A DNA stretch of 64,000 nt from Dehalococcoidia bacterium (GCA_021295955.1 JAGWBJ010000011.1:1-64000); one strand, 5' to 3'. Counted from the stretch's first letter, positions 1 to 14,430 are shown. The notes: generated by a model from the letters alone, not told the origin. Program-made: numbers and translations.

Positions 1-2
1 CT

Positions 3-950
3 CCTACGGCGACTCCGACTCCAACACCAACGCCGACCCCGAGCCCAACTCCAGCTCCGCCACCCACTCCGACGCCGGTGCGGGAGCTCGGGACAGTTGA
101 CGATGCCGCGGAGGTCGCCCCCCCGCCGGTGGCGGTCGAGGGCGCCATCCTCGACCTGCTGGCGGCCGTGCCCCTGGAGTACGGGAACGCGGCCTTCTTG
201 GACCTCAGGCAGATCCTGGGCTCCGATGCCTTGAGCGCCTCCGTGGACCGGCTGGGAGTCCTGGCCGCGCTGGGCCCGGCTGCCGACCAGCTCAAGGACG
301 GCGTCGACGCCATCCTGATGGCCCGGGGGCCCGGGGGCGTCCTGGGTGTGCTCAAGGGCGACGTCGACCCCCGAAGGGTGGCGGAGGCCATCGGGTCTCC
401 CGGCTCCCGGATAGAGTCCGAAGGCCACGGTGAGTTCGAGGTGATCAGCGCCCACATGGAGACGCCCTTCTTCTCCCTCGTGGTGGCCGTGTCGCGTGTG
501 GACGAGGCCACGGCATTGTTCGCCGTCGGCCCGTCGTTGGAGGGCTCTTCGGGGCTGGCAAAGGCCTCCCTGGACACGGCGGCCGGCGCGGCCCCGGGGC
601 TTTCTGGGGACCCGGCCATTGGCAAGCTGCTCCTGGACCTGCCGGCCGGTTTCGCCCTGACCCTCGACCCCCGGTGCGGCCTGCTCCCCGAGGTCGAGGG
701 CTGCATAGGAGCAGGCGTATCGGCGACCCTGCAGGGCGAGCAGGGGGTGGTCCACGGCGTCTTCATGTTCCGCGAGCCCGCTGCGGCCCTGGCCGCCCTT
801 CCCGTCATCGTGGAGAGCGCGGGGCGGATAGGCGGCATCTCGTCGCTGTCGGAGGTCCGGAGCGACGTCGATGGGAGCGTGGTCCGCATCGAGGCCGTCG
901 TAGGCTTGGAGGGCGCCCTGGAGTGGGCCATAGGCCAGACGGGCGCCTAG
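3..950 (+). CDS. Pro-Thr-linker surface protein, 5' end missing
   Basis: The reading frame is already open at the left edge and continues to a TAG at 948-950, so this is the C-terminal part of a longer gene. The first 25 or so codons encode an alternating Pro-Thr tract like those of other exported lipoproteins in this window. The GTG at 78 falls at the end of that tract and is unlikely to be the true start. The remaining 290 residues form a globular alanine/leucine/glycine-rich domain without a motif I recognise. It probably sits outside the membrane, tethered through the linker (inference). It faces gltD tail to tail with about 30 bp between. Function unknown. Confidence 0.7.
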   Translation, partial: PTATPTPTPTPTPSPTPAPPPTPTPVRELGTVDDAAEVAPPPVAVEGAILDLLAAVPLEYGNAAFLDLRQILGSDALSASVDRLGVLAALGPAADQLKDGVDAILMARGPGGVLGVLKGDVDPRRVAEAIGSPGSRIESEGHGEFEVISAHMETPFFSLVVAVSRVDEATALFAVGPSLEGSSGLAKASLDTAAGAAPGLSGDPAIGKLLLDLPAGFALTLDPRCGLLPEVEGCIGAGVSATLQGEQGVVHGVFMFREPAAALAALPVIVESAGRIGGISSLSEVRSDVDGSVVRIEAVVGLEGALEWAIGQTGA

Positions 951-981
951 ACCGGCGCCCGTCTCGCGTTATCTGCCCGCG

Positions 982-2425
982 CTATCTAAGAGAGCGGGGC
1001 AACATGGTGGAGCCCATGAGGTACCGGTCGACGTAGTGGGCCGCCTCCCGTCCTTCGGCTATGGCCCACACCACCAGCGATTGGCCTCTGGACATGTCCC
1101 CGGCGGCGAACACGCCCGGGACGCTGGTCATTCTCGTGTCGTCCACCTTAACGTTGCCCCGGCGGTCCAGGTCCACGCCCAGACCGTCGAGCATTCCCTC
1201 GTGTACCGGGTGAAGGAACCCCAGGGCCAGCAGCACCAGGTCCACGTCCATCTCGAACTCGCTGCCGGGTATCTCCGTCATGGAGGCCCGGCCGTTGGGG
1301 TCCCTGGCGTCCCAGTCCAGACGCACGGCGTGCAGCTTCTGCACCCTGCCGCCGTCGCCGGAGAACCCCTTGGTCGAGATGCTGTAGTCCCGGACGCCTC
1401 CCTCCTCGTGGGCAGCGGAGGTCCTGAGGACCATGGGCCACTGGGGCCAGGGGTTGGAGGACGGTCTGGTCTCCGGCGGCTCGGGCAGGAGCTCGAACTG
1501 GTGCACGCTCTTGGCCCCCTGGCGGTGGGCCGTCCCCAGGCAGTCCGCCCCGGTGTCCCCGCCGCCCAGGATCACCACCCGCTTTCCCTTGGCGGTGATG
1601 TGGCGGGCGGGAGATATGGAGTCTCCCGACACCAGCCTGTTCTGCTGGGAGAGGTACTCCATGGCCAGGTGTACGCCGTCCAGATCGCGCCCGGGGATGT
1701 CCAGCTCCCTGGCTTGGGTCGCGCCGCCGCAGAGGCACACCGCGTCGAAGGCGGCCAGGAGGTCCTCCACGGAATAGTCGACGCCCACGTTCACGCCGGT
1801 CCTGAACTCGACACCCTCCTGCTCCATAAGGGCGATCCGCCTGCTCACCACGGACTTTTCCAGCTTGAAGTCCGGTATCCCGAAGGTCAGGAGCCCCCCG
1901 GGGCGTTCGTCCCGCTCGAAGACCGCGACCTGGTGGCCGGCCCGGTTGAGCTGCTGGGCCGCGGCCAGGCCGGCGGGGCCCGAGCCCACGACGGCCACAC
2001 GCTTGCCGGTACGCCGCTCGGGCACCTCGGCGGCGATCCAGCCCTCCTCGAAGCCCCGGTCGGCTATGGCCTTCTCGATGTACTCGATGGTCACCGGGTC
2101 CTGGTTGATGGACAGCACGCACGAGGCCTCGCAGGGCGCCGGGCATATCCTGCCGGTGAACTCGGGGAAGTTGTTGGTGCCGAGCAACGAGGCCAGGGCG
2201 TCCTTCCAGCGTCCCCGGTACACCAGGTCGTTCCAGTCCGGGATCACGTTGCCCAGGGGGCACCCGCTGTGGCAGAAGGGCACGGCGCAGTTCATGCACC
2301 GGGCGCCCTGCTTCCTGATGTCCTCTTCGGGCCACTCCTCGTAGAACTCGCTGTAGTCCCCGACCCGGTCCTCGACGGACCGCGTCCTGGGGCCCCGGCG
2401 CCCGAACTCCTTGAAGCCCGTGGGA

Positions 2426-2433
<8 letters not shown>
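982..2433 (-). CDS. gltD: Glutamate synthase small subunit
   Basis: 483 residues, the usual length of the NADPH-dependent beta subunit, which passes electrons from NAD(P)H through FAD and Fe-S clusters to GltB. The N-terminal cysteine-rich segment holds [14 protein letters not shown] and CPAPCEASC, the GltD-type 4Fe-4S ligands. A first dinucleotide-binding motif, [15 protein letters not shown], lies near residue 148, and a second, [12 protein letters not shown], near residue 290. The C-terminal [19 protein letters not shown] is the FAD-binding signature. The ATG lies inside the 3' end of gltB (8 nt overlap), so the two are translationally coupled. Function in ammonia assimilation is established for the family. 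Confidence 0.96.
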
Positions 2434-6973
<4,540 letters not shown>

Positions 6974-7034
6974 GCCTGTCGACGGTACCAGAGACTTGTT
7001 CTTTACCCGGGAATGCTTGGCAATCTAAGCGGAC

Positions 7035-7040
7035 ATTATA
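7035..7040 (-). promoter_or_regulatory. Probable -10 box for gltBD
   Basis: The minus strand reads TATAAT here, which would give a leader of about 55 nt for gltB. No convincing -35 sits 16-18 bp upstream, so this is a partial promoter call. Confidence 0.4.
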
Positions 7041-7242
7041 CCCCAGGTACATTGTTGTGTGTAGTATGTCCTCAGCGAGGGTCATAAGTCCGTTGGGTTG
7101 GGGTTAGAGGCTACTCTCCCTTTCTGTTTCCCATAGCGCTGCCCGTGCTGCCCATTGGTGGCACGCTTATCCTGCACGGGCTGCGCATACCACTACGCCC
7201 CCCCCCCGCAAGCCCGTGTGCTTAATGGATCCCGGCGGGAGC

Positions 7243-7593
7243 TTACCCGTCCTCACGCCCCTTACAGAAGGCCCGTACGCCCAACTGCAACATGGCGCTG
7301 TCGGTGATCTTCTCGATGGACAGGGCCGGTGCCCACTCTCCGGCGTCCACTTCGCAGATCGCGTCTGCTACCGGCCCGGCAAGGTCGGCTAGCTTGCCCT
7401 CCTGGATGGATTCCAGGGCTCCCTCGATGAGCGCCTGGACGGTCTCCAGAGGCGTGGGCGTAGCCGTAGGCTCCGGGGTAGGTGTGGGGGTGGGCGTAGG
7501 TGTAGGTGTAGGTGTAGGCGTTGCGGTGGGCCTGGGTGTTGGGGTGGGGTCCCCAGCGCATCCGGCTAGGGTTACTGAGGCTAGCAGGACCAT
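7243..7593 (-). CDS. Small Pro-Thr lipoprotein with apparent 5' frameshift
   Basis: 116 residues from the first in-frame ATG. The N-terminus VLLASVTLAGC ends in a lipobox (LAGC), followed by a Pro-Thr tract and a C-terminal domain of about 65 residues with two cysteines. From this ATG the signal peptide has no positive n-region. Upstream, an ATG at 7630 in another frame is followed by two near-copies of AGGTTCACC. If the first copy lacked its extra C, the frames would join as M-I-R-F-T-R-F-T-I-V-V-L then MVLLASVTLAGC, a textbook lipoprotein signal. I infer a one-base insertion, real or from assembly. Function unknown. Confidence 0.6.
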   Translation of the reverse strand: MVLLASVTLAGCAGDPTPTPRPTATPTPTPTPTPTPTPTPEPTATPTPLETVQALIEGALESIQEGKLADLAGPVADAICEVDAGEWAPALSIEKITDSAMLQLGVRAFCKGREDG

Positions 7594-7626
7594 TAGGACT
7601 ACAATGGTGAACCTGGGTGAACCTGA

Positions 7627-7989
7627 TCATTTGCGGACTCCCCTCATTAGATGGAATCGACCGTCTATTGTACCACCAGCGTCGGAGGGGACAACTCCAG
7701 CGGGGCTGTTGCGGTGATCATTGACGTATGGATGGGAGGCGCACAAGGTGCGCCAATCGACGGGGCTCCGGACCTCGAACACCCGCGCCGTGTCGTTGAT
7801 TTTGGACTCGAACCGGCGCCACGGTCCCGGCGGCCAGTCTCCGGTCCCGTTCTCTATCTGTGCGTCAAGGCACGAATACCCGCCGCAGAGCGTCGATGTG
7901 ACCCGCCCCTCCCCTGGACGCTGTGCGTAGCTCCCCCCTAAGATTGGAGGAGCGGAGGAGGGCTCCTCCCGCTGTTCTATAGGCAGCAC
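7627..7989 (-). pseudogene. Possible gene remnant, uncertain
   Basis: An open frame of 120 codons overlapping the start of the small lipoprotein. Part of its translation (RVFEVRSPVDWRTLCASHP, preceded by DWPPGPWRRFESKIND) looks protein-like and resembles short hypothetical proteins I have seen with a VYEVRSPADW-type motif. The ends look random, no ribosome site precedes it, and the opposite strand is also open. It may be a decayed fragment or chance. The rest of the stretch to ftsH (about 7990-8119) shows nothing else. Confidence 0.2.
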
Positions 7990-8119
7990 CTGTGTCCTGT
8001 ATCTATCACGGCACCTGCTCTTCTCGACGATTCTCTACCAGGCCGCTAGCCCATCATGGAGGATAGCAATGTTTTGGCTCCGTTGCAAAATTGTAAACGA
8101 CCCGTTGACGGAAGCGCCT

Positions 8120-8148
8120 TTGCTTTTTGCACCGGAGTGACTTAATAT
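8120..8148 (+). promoter_or_regulatory. Promoter of ftsH
   Basis: TTGCTT (8120-8125), a 17-bp spacer, then TAATAT (8143-8148). Transcription would start near 8155, giving a leader of about 45 nt. Confidence 0.55.
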
Positions 8149-8200
8149 ATAGGAGAGGGGAGAATGCCGTCTGCGGAGACGCGTTGGCGGGAGAGGCCTC

Positions 8201-10144
8201 TTGAGCACAATGAGAAACAGCTTCGTATATCTGCTGATAATAGTGGCCGCCCTGGCTATCTTCTTCACCATGGTGAGTGGCTGGGGAGGCACCGAGGAGC
8301 GGTCCTTCACCGAGGTCCTGACCCTGGCCAAGGAGGACCGGATCCAGCGCATCGAGGTCCAGAGCGAAAAGCTGACCGTCATCACCCGGAGCGGCGAGAA
8401 GTTCAAGAGCCGCGTCGGCAAGGAGACGGACATCATGGCCCTGCTCAGCGCCGAGGGGGTCGACACCAGCGCCAGCGGCCTCAGCGTCAAGTTCAAGGGC
8501 AGCGGCGGGCTGGGAAGCTTCTTCGGGATACTGCTGAACTTCCTGCCCCGTATCTTCTTCGGCGCGCTGATCCTGTTCATGATGCGGCAGGCCCAGGGGA
8601 GCAACAACCAGACCATGAGCTTCGGGAGAAGCCGGGCCCGCATGTTCATGGTCAACCGCCCCACGGTGACCTTCAGCGACGTGGCGGGAGTCGAAGAGGC
8701 CAAGACGGAGCTCCAGGAGGTCGTGGAGTTCCTCAAGTTCCCCGAGCGGTTCCTCTCCCTGGGGGCGCGCATACCCAAGGGCGTGCTCTTGGTCGGCCAG
8801 CCGGGCACTGGAAAGACCCTCCTGGCCCGGGCGGTGGCCGGCGAGGCGGGCGTTCCCTTCTTCTCCATCAGCGGCAGCGAGTTCGTGGAGATGTTCGTGG
8901 GCGTCGGCGCGGCCAGGGTCCGCGACCTGTTCGACCAGGCCAAGCGCAACGCTCCGTGCATCGTCTTCGTCGACGAGATCGACGCCGTGGGCAGGCACCG
9001 GGGAGCCGGCCTGGGAGGCGGTCACGACGAACGTGAGCAGACCCTGAACCAGATCCTGGTGGAGATGGACGGGTTCGACACCAACACCAACATCATAATC
9101 GTGGCGGCCACCAACCGCCCGGACATTCTGGACCCCGCGCTGCTGCGCCCCGGCCGGTTCGACAGGCGGGTCGTCCTCGACCTGCCGGACCTCAACGGGC
9201 GCGTGGCGATACTCAAGGTCCATTCCAGCGGCAAGCCCCTGGGCGCCGACGTCAGCCTGGACACCCTGGCCAAGCAGACCCCGGGCTTCAGCGGGGCCGA
9301 CCTGGCCAACCTGGTAAACGAGTCGGCCCTTCTGGCCGCCCGCTTCAACAAGAAGCTCATCGGGATGATAGAGTTCGAGGAGGCCATAGACCGGGTGATC
9401 GCCGGTCCCGAGCGCAGGGGGCGCGTGATAAGCGACCGGGAGAAGGAGATGACCGCCTACCACGAGGCGGGCCATGCCCTGGTTGCCTGGAAGCTGCCCC
9501 ACGCCGACCCGGTGCACAAGATATCCATCGTCGCCCGCGGCGGCATGGGCGGGTACACCCGCCTCCTGCCCCAGGAGGACCGGTACCTCTGGACCAAGAA
9601 CCAGTTCGAGGACATGCTTGCTACCTCCATGGGGGGCAGGATAGCCGAGGAGCGGATCTTCGACGAGATCACCACCGGGGCCAGCAACGACCTGGAGAAC
9701 GCCACCAGGATCGCCCTTCGCATGATCAAGCAGTACGGAATGAGCAAGAGCCTGGGGCCCCGCACCTTCGGCCGCCGGGAGGAGCTGGTGTTCCTCGGCC
9801 GGGAGATCCACGAGGAGCGGGACTACAGCGACAAGGTGGCCGAGGACATAGACCAGGAGGTCCAGGTCGTAATCCACCACGCCTACACCCGGGCGGAGAA
9901 GATCATCGAGGAGAACTCGGAGAAGCTGGCGGAGGTCGCCAGGTACCTGATGCAGCACGAGTCCGTCGAGGGAGACGCCGTGACCCGGCTTTTCGAGGGA
10001 GGGCCTCCCCAGGACGAGCCGGTGCCCGTGGACCCACAGCCCACGCCCCCGGCGCCCGCCCCTCCCACGGTGGTGCCCCAACCCAGCCCCACCATGTCCA
10101 GCCGCCAGGACCCGTCCCCCGCGGACGTGGGCGACGGCGGGTAG
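8201..10144 (+). CDS. ftsH: ATP-dependent zinc metalloprotease FtsH
   Basis: 647 residues. Membrane-anchored AAA+ protease that extracts and degrades damaged membrane and regulatory proteins. Two N-terminal transmembrane segments lie near residues 7-25 and 105-128, flanking a small extracytoplasmic domain. Walker A is GQPGTGKT (199-206), Walker B and DEID are at 254-261, and the second region of homology contains [21 protein letters not shown]. The zinc site HEAGH is at 421-425. The last 45 residues are a Pro-rich tail unusual for FtsH. The TTG at 8201 sits 3-4 nt after GGGAGAGG. The ATG at 8210 is an alternative start. hflK/hflC-type genes follow downstream. Confidence 0.97.
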   Translation: MSTMRNSFVYLLIIVAALAIFFTMVSGWGGTEERSFTEVLTLAKEDRIQRIEVQSEKLTVITRSGEKFKSRVGKETDIMALLSAEGVDTSASGLSVKFKGSGGLGSFFGILLNFLPRIFFGALILFMMRQAQGSNNQTMSFGRSRARMFMVNRPTVTFSDVAGVEEAKTELQEVVEFLKFPERFLSLGARIPKGVLLVGQPGTGKTLLARAVAGEAGVPFFSISGSEFVEMFVGVGAARVRDLFDQAKRNAPCIVFVDEIDAVGRHRGAGLGGGHDEREQTLNQILVEMDGFDTNTNIIIVAATNRPDILDPALLRPGRFDRRVVLDLPDLNGRVAILKVHSSGKPLGADVSLDTLAKQTPGFSGADLANLVNESALLAARFNKKLIGMIEFEEAIDRVIAGPERRGRVISDREKEMTAYHEAGHALVAWKLPHADPVHKISIVARGGMGGYTRLLPQEDRYLWTKNQFEDMLATSMGGRIAEERIFDEITTGASNDLENATRIALRMIKQYGMSKSLGPRTFGRREELVFLGREIHEERDYSDKVAEDIDQEVQVVIHHAYTRAEKIIEENSEKLAEVARYLMQHESVEGDAVTRLFEGGPPQDEPVPVDPQPTPPAPAPPTVVPQPSPTMSSRQDPSPADVGDGG

Positions 10145-10204
10145 CCGCCCGGTCGCCGCGGGTCCCTCGGCCTACCGGACGCGCACCAACAACCAGAATC
10201 GAAC

Positions 10205-10234
10205 ATGGGCCCCGCCTTACCCGGCGGGGCCCAT
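10205..10234. terminator. Hairpin between convergent genes
   Basis: A perfect 12-bp stem (ATGGGCCCCGCC with its complement) and a 6-nt loop lie between ftsH and the convergent small gene. There is no U-tract on either side, so termination is only suggested. Confidence 0.4.
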
Positions 10235-10262
10235 CGCGTTGCCTGACCGTTGGCGCCCTGCG

Positions 10263-10523
10263 CTACTCCTCGGGGGCGTCCTCCAACGGGAGCTCCCGGA
10301 AATAGACGCCCCAACGCTGCATGATATCCGCGACCCGGGGGTCCTCCAGGGCCGTCACCTCCCTCAGGAACCCGGCCAGGGCGTGGGCGGGCATCAGGTC
10401 CTGAGAGCATACCCAGCTCTTCTCGGCGGGCACCACGTACAGCAGCCCGCTCTGGTGCATGCAGCTCACCTGGAGCCGCGTCATGGCCTGCCCCGGCTTG
10501 ATGGTCACTCCGTACTCGGCCAT
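10263..10523 (-). CDS. Small hypothetical protein
   Basis: 86 residues starting at an ATG preceded by GGAGG at ideal spacing. It has two cysteines (VSCMHQSG and SWVCSQDL) and an acidic C-terminus (LPLEDAPEE). No signal peptide or membrane segment. It lies alone between ftsH, which it faces tail to tail, and the divergent hflK gene. I recognise no family. Confidence 0.65.
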   Translation of the reverse strand: MAEYGVTIKPGQAMTRLQVSCMHQSGLLYVVPAEKSWVCSQDLMPAHALAGFLREVTALEDPRVADIMQRWGVYFRELPLEDAPEE

Positions 10524-10654
10524 CCTGGTCCTCCCCCGGTCGTCTACTCATCGGCCAGCTTAGCATCCCGGCCGTCGATGCGCCAGCGCCTCCGCCGCCT
10601 GGTTCGAATTGGAAGCGAATGGCGCCGGGCGGCGTATCGAAGAGGCACGATTCA

Positions 10655-10663
10655 TGGTACAAT
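10655..10663 (+). promoter_or_regulatory. Extended -10 upstream of hflK
   Basis: TGGTACAAT is an extended -10 element. The -35 region is poor, as is common with extended -10 promoters. The predicted leader is about 67 nt. Confidence 0.4.
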
Positions 10664-10736
10664 CCTATGACGCTACGTGAGGCCCCCGCCGGATAGTACA
10701 CGGCATTTCGGGGGAATCCGGCGACAACGATAGAAT

Positions 10737-11870
10737 ATGCACCAGCCACCTAGAGGCGAGCCCGAGATCGATCTGGAACAGATCCTGAACCGCATCGGGG
10801 CTACGCTATCTGGCTTTCGCAACAAGTTCGGCGGCAATGCCTTCTCCTACGTCACCTTCGGCATTCTGGGCCTGGCCCTCATCCTTTGGCTGGCCAGCGG
10901 CATCTATCAGGTGAGACCGGGCGAACAGGCGGTCCACCGCACCTTCGGGAAGTGCTGCCGGGTGTCCGACGAGGGCCTCAACTGGTGGTGGCCGGCCCCC
11001 ATCGGCACCAAGAACATCGAGTCCATCGCCGAGGTCCGCAGCATGGAGCTGGGCTTCCGAACGGAGGGCAACGTCTCCTCCTCGGTCCTTCAGCAGGAGG
11101 CCCAGATGATCGCCGGGGACCTGAACATTGTGGACGTTCCCCTGGTTGTCCAGTACCGTATCAGCGACCTCCAGAACTTCCTGTTCAAGGTCGCCGACCC
11201 CGGGGAGCTCGGGCGCACCGGGGGAGACGTGGCCGCGAACAGGCCCGAGGGACGCACCCTGAAGGACGCCACCGAGGCCGCCCTGCGCCTGGTGGTCGGA
11301 CAGCGGTCCATCGACGACGTGCTGACCGACCGCAAGGAGGAGGTCCAGGTGGATACCCAGCAGCTACTCCAGGAGATCCTGGACACCTACGAGACCGGGC
11401 TGCAGGTGCTGTCGATCCGGCTTCAGGAGGTGGCCCCGCCGGCTGAGGTCGTGGACGCCTTCCAGGACGTGAACCGGGCCAGGCAGGACCGGGAGACGTC
11501 GATAAACCAGGCTCAGGCCTACGACAGGGACATAATTCCCAGGGCCCGTGGTGAGGCCCAACGGATCACGCAGGCGGCCGAGGCCTTCAAGCGCGAGCGG
11601 ATAGCCAAGGCCGAGGGTGAGGCCGGCCGCTTCCTGGAGATACTCGCCGAGTACAAGAAGGCCGAGGACGTGACCCGCCAGAGGCTCTTCCTCGAAGCCA
11701 TGGAGGACATACTTCCAAGCATCTCCAAGTTCGTGGTATCCCCCGAGACCGAGGGAGCCCTCATCCTAAACGCGGGCGGCGCGGGCCAGCAGGCCATCCC
11801 GGTGCCGGTGCCGTCCATCCCCGTGCCTACCCAGCCGCCCCCCACACCCACGCCCGAGGGAGATTCCTAG
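10737..11870 (+). CDS. hflK: SPFH/Band 7 membrane protease regulator, HflK-like
   Basis: 377 residues. An N-terminal cytoplasmic stretch is followed by one membrane segment (near 40-57, FGILGLALILWLASGIY) and then the SPFH domain beginning with VRPGEQAVHRTFGK. A coiled-coil region with RARGEAQRITQAAEAFKRERIAKAEGEA is typical of HflK. Family members assemble with HflC into a cage around FtsH and modulate its access to membrane substrates. The position right after ftsH supports that role. The C-terminus ends in a Pro/Thr-rich tail. hflC follows after 23 nt. Confidence 0.9.
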   Translation: MHQPPRGEPEIDLEQILNRIGATLSGFRNKFGGNAFSYVTFGILGLALILWLASGIYQVRPGEQAVHRTFGKCCRVSDEGLNWWWPAPIGTKNIESIAEVRSMELGFRTEGNVSSSVLQQEAQMIAGDLNIVDVPLVVQYRISDLQNFLFKVADPGELGRTGGDVAANRPEGRTLKDATEAALRLVVGQRSIDDVLTDRKEEVQVDTQQLLQEILDTYETGLQVLSIRLQEVAPPAEVVDAFQDVNRARQDRETSINQAQAYDRDIIPRARGEAQRITQAAEAFKRERIAKAEGEAGRFLEILAEYKKAEDVTRQRLFLEAMEDILPSISKFVVSPETEGALILNAGGAGQQAIPVPVPSIPVPTQPPPTPTPEGDS

Positions 11871-11893
11871 GCGTCCCCGCCTGAAGAGCCGGT

Positions 11894-12841
11894 ATGAAGA
11901 CCCCGATAATTGTCCTAGGCGCGATACTGCTGATGCTCATCTTCCTGGGCCCCGGCGGCCAGGGAGCGTTCTTCACCGTGGACGAGACCCACCTCGTGGT
12001 GGTGACCCGCTTCGGCGACATCCGGTCCATCCACACGTCTTCGGGGATAAAGGCGAAGCTGCCCTTCGTGGACCAGGTGAACACCTTCGACAGGCGCCTC
12101 CTCCGGGTGGACATGCAGCCGGACACCCTGCCCGACCGCGAGAAGGAGTTCCTGGTCATCGACGCCTACACGCGGTACCGGATTATCGACGTGCGCAAGT
12201 TCTTCGAGAAGCTGGGAGACCTGGACAGGGCCGAGGACCGGATAGGCCGTATCGTAATCTCGGGTCTTCGCGAAGAGATTGCCAAGCGCACCAAGGAGGA
12301 GATCATCGGCGCCGCGGAGGAGGATGTGGAGGGCGTGCGGACGGTCATCGGCACCGCCAGCCGCCAGGAGATACTGGACAACGTCCGGCAGGCCGCAGAC
12401 CAGACGGTCAAGGCCTCCGAAAACGATTTCGGCGTCGAGATCAAGGATGTCCGGATCAAGAGGGCCGACTTCCCCGAGGCGGCCCAGCAGAACATCTTCG
12501 CCCGCATGACCGCTGAGCGCCAGCGGATCTCCAGGGAGTTTCGCGCCGAGGGCCAGGAGCAGCGGGACACCATCGAGGCCTCCGCCAACCGGGAGCGGAC
12601 CATCATTCTCGCCGAGGCCGACAGGACGGCCAACCTCACCCGGGGTGAAGGAGAGGCCCAGGCCATCACCATCTTCGCCGAGGCGCTGGAGCAGGACCCC
12701 GAGTTCTTTGCCTTCCAGCGCAGCCTCGAGGCCTACAGGAAGTTCCTCTCCACCAACGCCACGGTGGTGCTGTCCTCGGAGGCGGACCTGTTCCGCTTCC
12801 TGGAGGACCCCAACGGCAACGGGCCCGTCGCCACCCCCTGA
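11894..12841 (+). CDS. hflC: SPFH/Band 7 membrane protease regulator, HflC-like
   Basis: 315 residues, the usual HflC length. An N-terminal membrane segment (IIVLGAILLMLIFLG) is followed by VVVTRFGDIRSI and an SPFH domain in which VDMQPDTLPDREKEFLVID is characteristic of HflC. The FRAEGQEQRDTIEASANRER coiled coil and GEGEAQAITIFAEAL near the C-terminus match the family. It is the expected partner of the upstream HflK in an FtsH-HflKC complex. The pair forms a short operon with no promoter of its own visible in the 23-nt gap. Confidence 0.92.
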   Translation: MKTPIIVLGAILLMLIFLGPGGQGAFFTVDETHLVVVTRFGDIRSIHTSSGIKAKLPFVDQVNTFDRRLLRVDMQPDTLPDREKEFLVIDAYTRYRIIDVRKFFEKLGDLDRAEDRIGRIVISGLREEIAKRTKEEIIGAAEEDVEGVRTVIGTASRQEILDNVRQAADQTVKASENDFGVEIKDVRIKRADFPEAAQQNIFARMTAERQRISREFRAEGQEQRDTIEASANRERTIILAEADRTANLTRGEGEAQAITIFAEALEQDPEFFAFQRSLEAYRKFLSTNATVVLSSEADLFRFLEDPNGNGPVATP

Positions 12842-12917
12842 CGCCGCCAGCCCCACGCGGGGCGCTCTCCGTCAGCCCCCATCGTCGCACACACCTGCGC
12901 TGCCGCCCCGGATGCCG

Positions 12918-12951
12918 CCGTCATTCCGGCCCCGGAGCCGGAATCCAGGGG
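12918..12951. repeat. REP-like palindrome
   Basis: An 8-bp stem ATTCCGGC/GCCGGAAT around a 6-nt loop, inside the wider pattern CGTCATTCCGG...CCGGAATCCAGGGG. That pattern is a dispersed repeat found in many bacterial genomes. It lies in the 311-bp gap after hflC. Confidence 0.55.
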
Positions 12952-13002
12952 TGCCGGTGGGCCGACTTCGGATCCATAGAAGGCAGAGCCACTACGCCCC
13001 CA

Positions 13003-13034
13003 CCCCTGGTCCCGGCCTTCGTTGGGACTAGGGG
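13003..13034. repeat. Second REP-like palindrome
   Basis: CCCCT-GTCCC and GGGAC-AGGGG arms with one mismatched position form a hairpin 50 bp after the first element. The rest of the gap between hflC and the DUF3179 gene shows no gene or clear promoter. Confidence 0.45.
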
Positions 13035-13152
13035 TTGGGTGATTCCTCACGAAAAGGGCCGTCGCTGCTATTCGCGTGCCAGCGACAGCCGGTGGAATGC
13101 CACGAGCTTCCACCGTACCTCGGTGGCGTCTGAGCGGCCCGGGCGGTAGGAT

Positions 13153-14430
13153 ATGGCAATGCGTCTCCTGGGCCCAGGAAAGGGATGGTCGTACGGCGCC
13201 GCGGCGACCGCCGCCGCCGTCACGCTGCCCTCGCCGCGGCGAGGGTGCCACGCCGTCGCCGGAGCGGTGCTGGCCCTTCTGGCCGCCGCATGTTCGCCGG
13301 GAGGCGCGCCGGCCTCCTCCGTTCCGCCGCCCGCCTCGGGCCTGGTTGCGGGGACTCCCTCGGCCACGGCAGGCGAGGCCCGGACCTTATACGACGAGCG
13401 AAACGAGACGCTGAAGGGCGTACGGTTCTTCGAGGACGGCTGGAGGACCGACTTCTCCAGGCACAGCGTACCCCTCACGGAGATAGGGATGGCGGCCGGG
13501 CCCCGGGACTCGACCATCCCCGCCATCGACTCCCCCGTGTTTATCCCCGTCAAGGAGTCCGTGGACTGGCCCATGGGCTTCGACCTGGTCGTCGCCCTGG
13601 AGATGGAGGCGACGGCCCGGGCCTATCCCGTGCCCATACTGAGGTGGCACGAGATCGTCAACGACGTGGTGGCCGGCGTGCCGGTGGCCGTGACCTTCTG
13701 CCCCCTGTGCAACTCGGCGGTGGTGTTCGACCGGCGGGTGGATGGCGTGGAGTACGACTTCGGCGTCTCCGGCAACCTGCGAAACGGCGACCTGGTAATG
13801 TACGACAGGCAGACCCACTCCTGGTGGCAGCAGTTCACGGGAGAGGGAATCGTGGGGGAGCACAGCGGGAAGCGGCTCAGCATACTGCCCGCCGCCATGC
13901 TCTCGTGGGCCGACTTCAAGGCCTCCTTTCCCGACGGCCTGGTGCTCTCCCGGAACACGGGGTTCCAGCGGGACTACGGCAGGGACCCGTACGTGACCGA
14001 CGACGGCGACGACCTCACCCCCATCCTGGTGGACGACGTGGACGGCCGGCTGCTCGTCAAGGAGAAGGTGGTCGGCGTGACGCTGGGAGGCATTGCCGCG
14101 GCGTTTCCCTTCTCGGTCCTCAGGGGGCAGAGGGTGGTGAACTTCGCGGCTGGGGATGAGAGGGTGGTGGTCTTCCTGGAGAGCAGCGGCCTGGCGGCGG
14201 CCTTCTCCACCGGCGTCTTCGACCCCAGGGTGGACGGGGAGGTGCTGACCTTCTCCGCGGATGGCGACCGGTTCGTCGACGACCAGACGGGCAGTGAGTG
14301 GAGCGTCCTGGGCCGGGCGGCGGCCGGCCCCCTGGCGGGGAAACGCATGGACCGGGTCGCCCACGGCGACTACTTCTGGTTCGCGTGGGCGGCCTTCAAC
14401 CCCGACACCGTCATCTACCGGGGCCCGTAG
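13153..14430 (+). CDS. DUF3179 domain lipoprotein
   Basis: 425 residues. A hydrophobic run ending in the lipobox LLAAACS near residue 45 marks a lipoprotein, so the true start may lie somewhat downstream of this ATG. The mature part carries the DUF3179 pattern: PVPILRWHEIVND, then VTFCPLCNSAVVFDR (cysteines 184 and 187), GNLRNGDLVMYDRQTHSWWQQFTGEGI, and LSWADFKASFPDG. The biochemical role of the family is not established. The CPLC pair and fixed histidine suggest a metal or redox site (inference). It stands alone, convergent with the dehydrogenase operon. Confidence 0.85.
   Translation: MAMRLLGPGKGWSYGAAATAAAVTLPSPRRGCHAVAGAVLALLAAACSPGGAPASSVPPPASGLVAGTPSATAGEARTLYDERNETLKGVRFFEDGWRTDFSRHSVPLTEIGMAAGPRDSTIPAIDSPVFIPVKESVDWPMGFDLVVALEMEATARAYPVPILRWHEIVNDVVAGVPVAVTFCPLCNSAVVFDRRVDGVEYDFGVSGNLRNGDLVMYDRQTHSWWQQFTGEGIVGEHSGKRLSILPAAMLSWADFKASFPDGLVLSRNTGFQRDYGRDPYVTDDGDDLTPILVDDVDGRLLVKEKVVGVTLGGIAAAFPFSVLRGQRVVNFAAGDERVVVFLESSGLAAAFSTGVFDPRVDGEVLTFSADGDRFVDDQTGSEWSVLGRAAAGPLAGKRMDRVAHGDYFWFAWAAFNPDTVIYRGP

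Noticed and set aside
7651-7941. 96-codon plus-strand frame in the gap before ftsH
   Set aside because: No ribosome site or family feature, and it lies opposite another doubtful frame.
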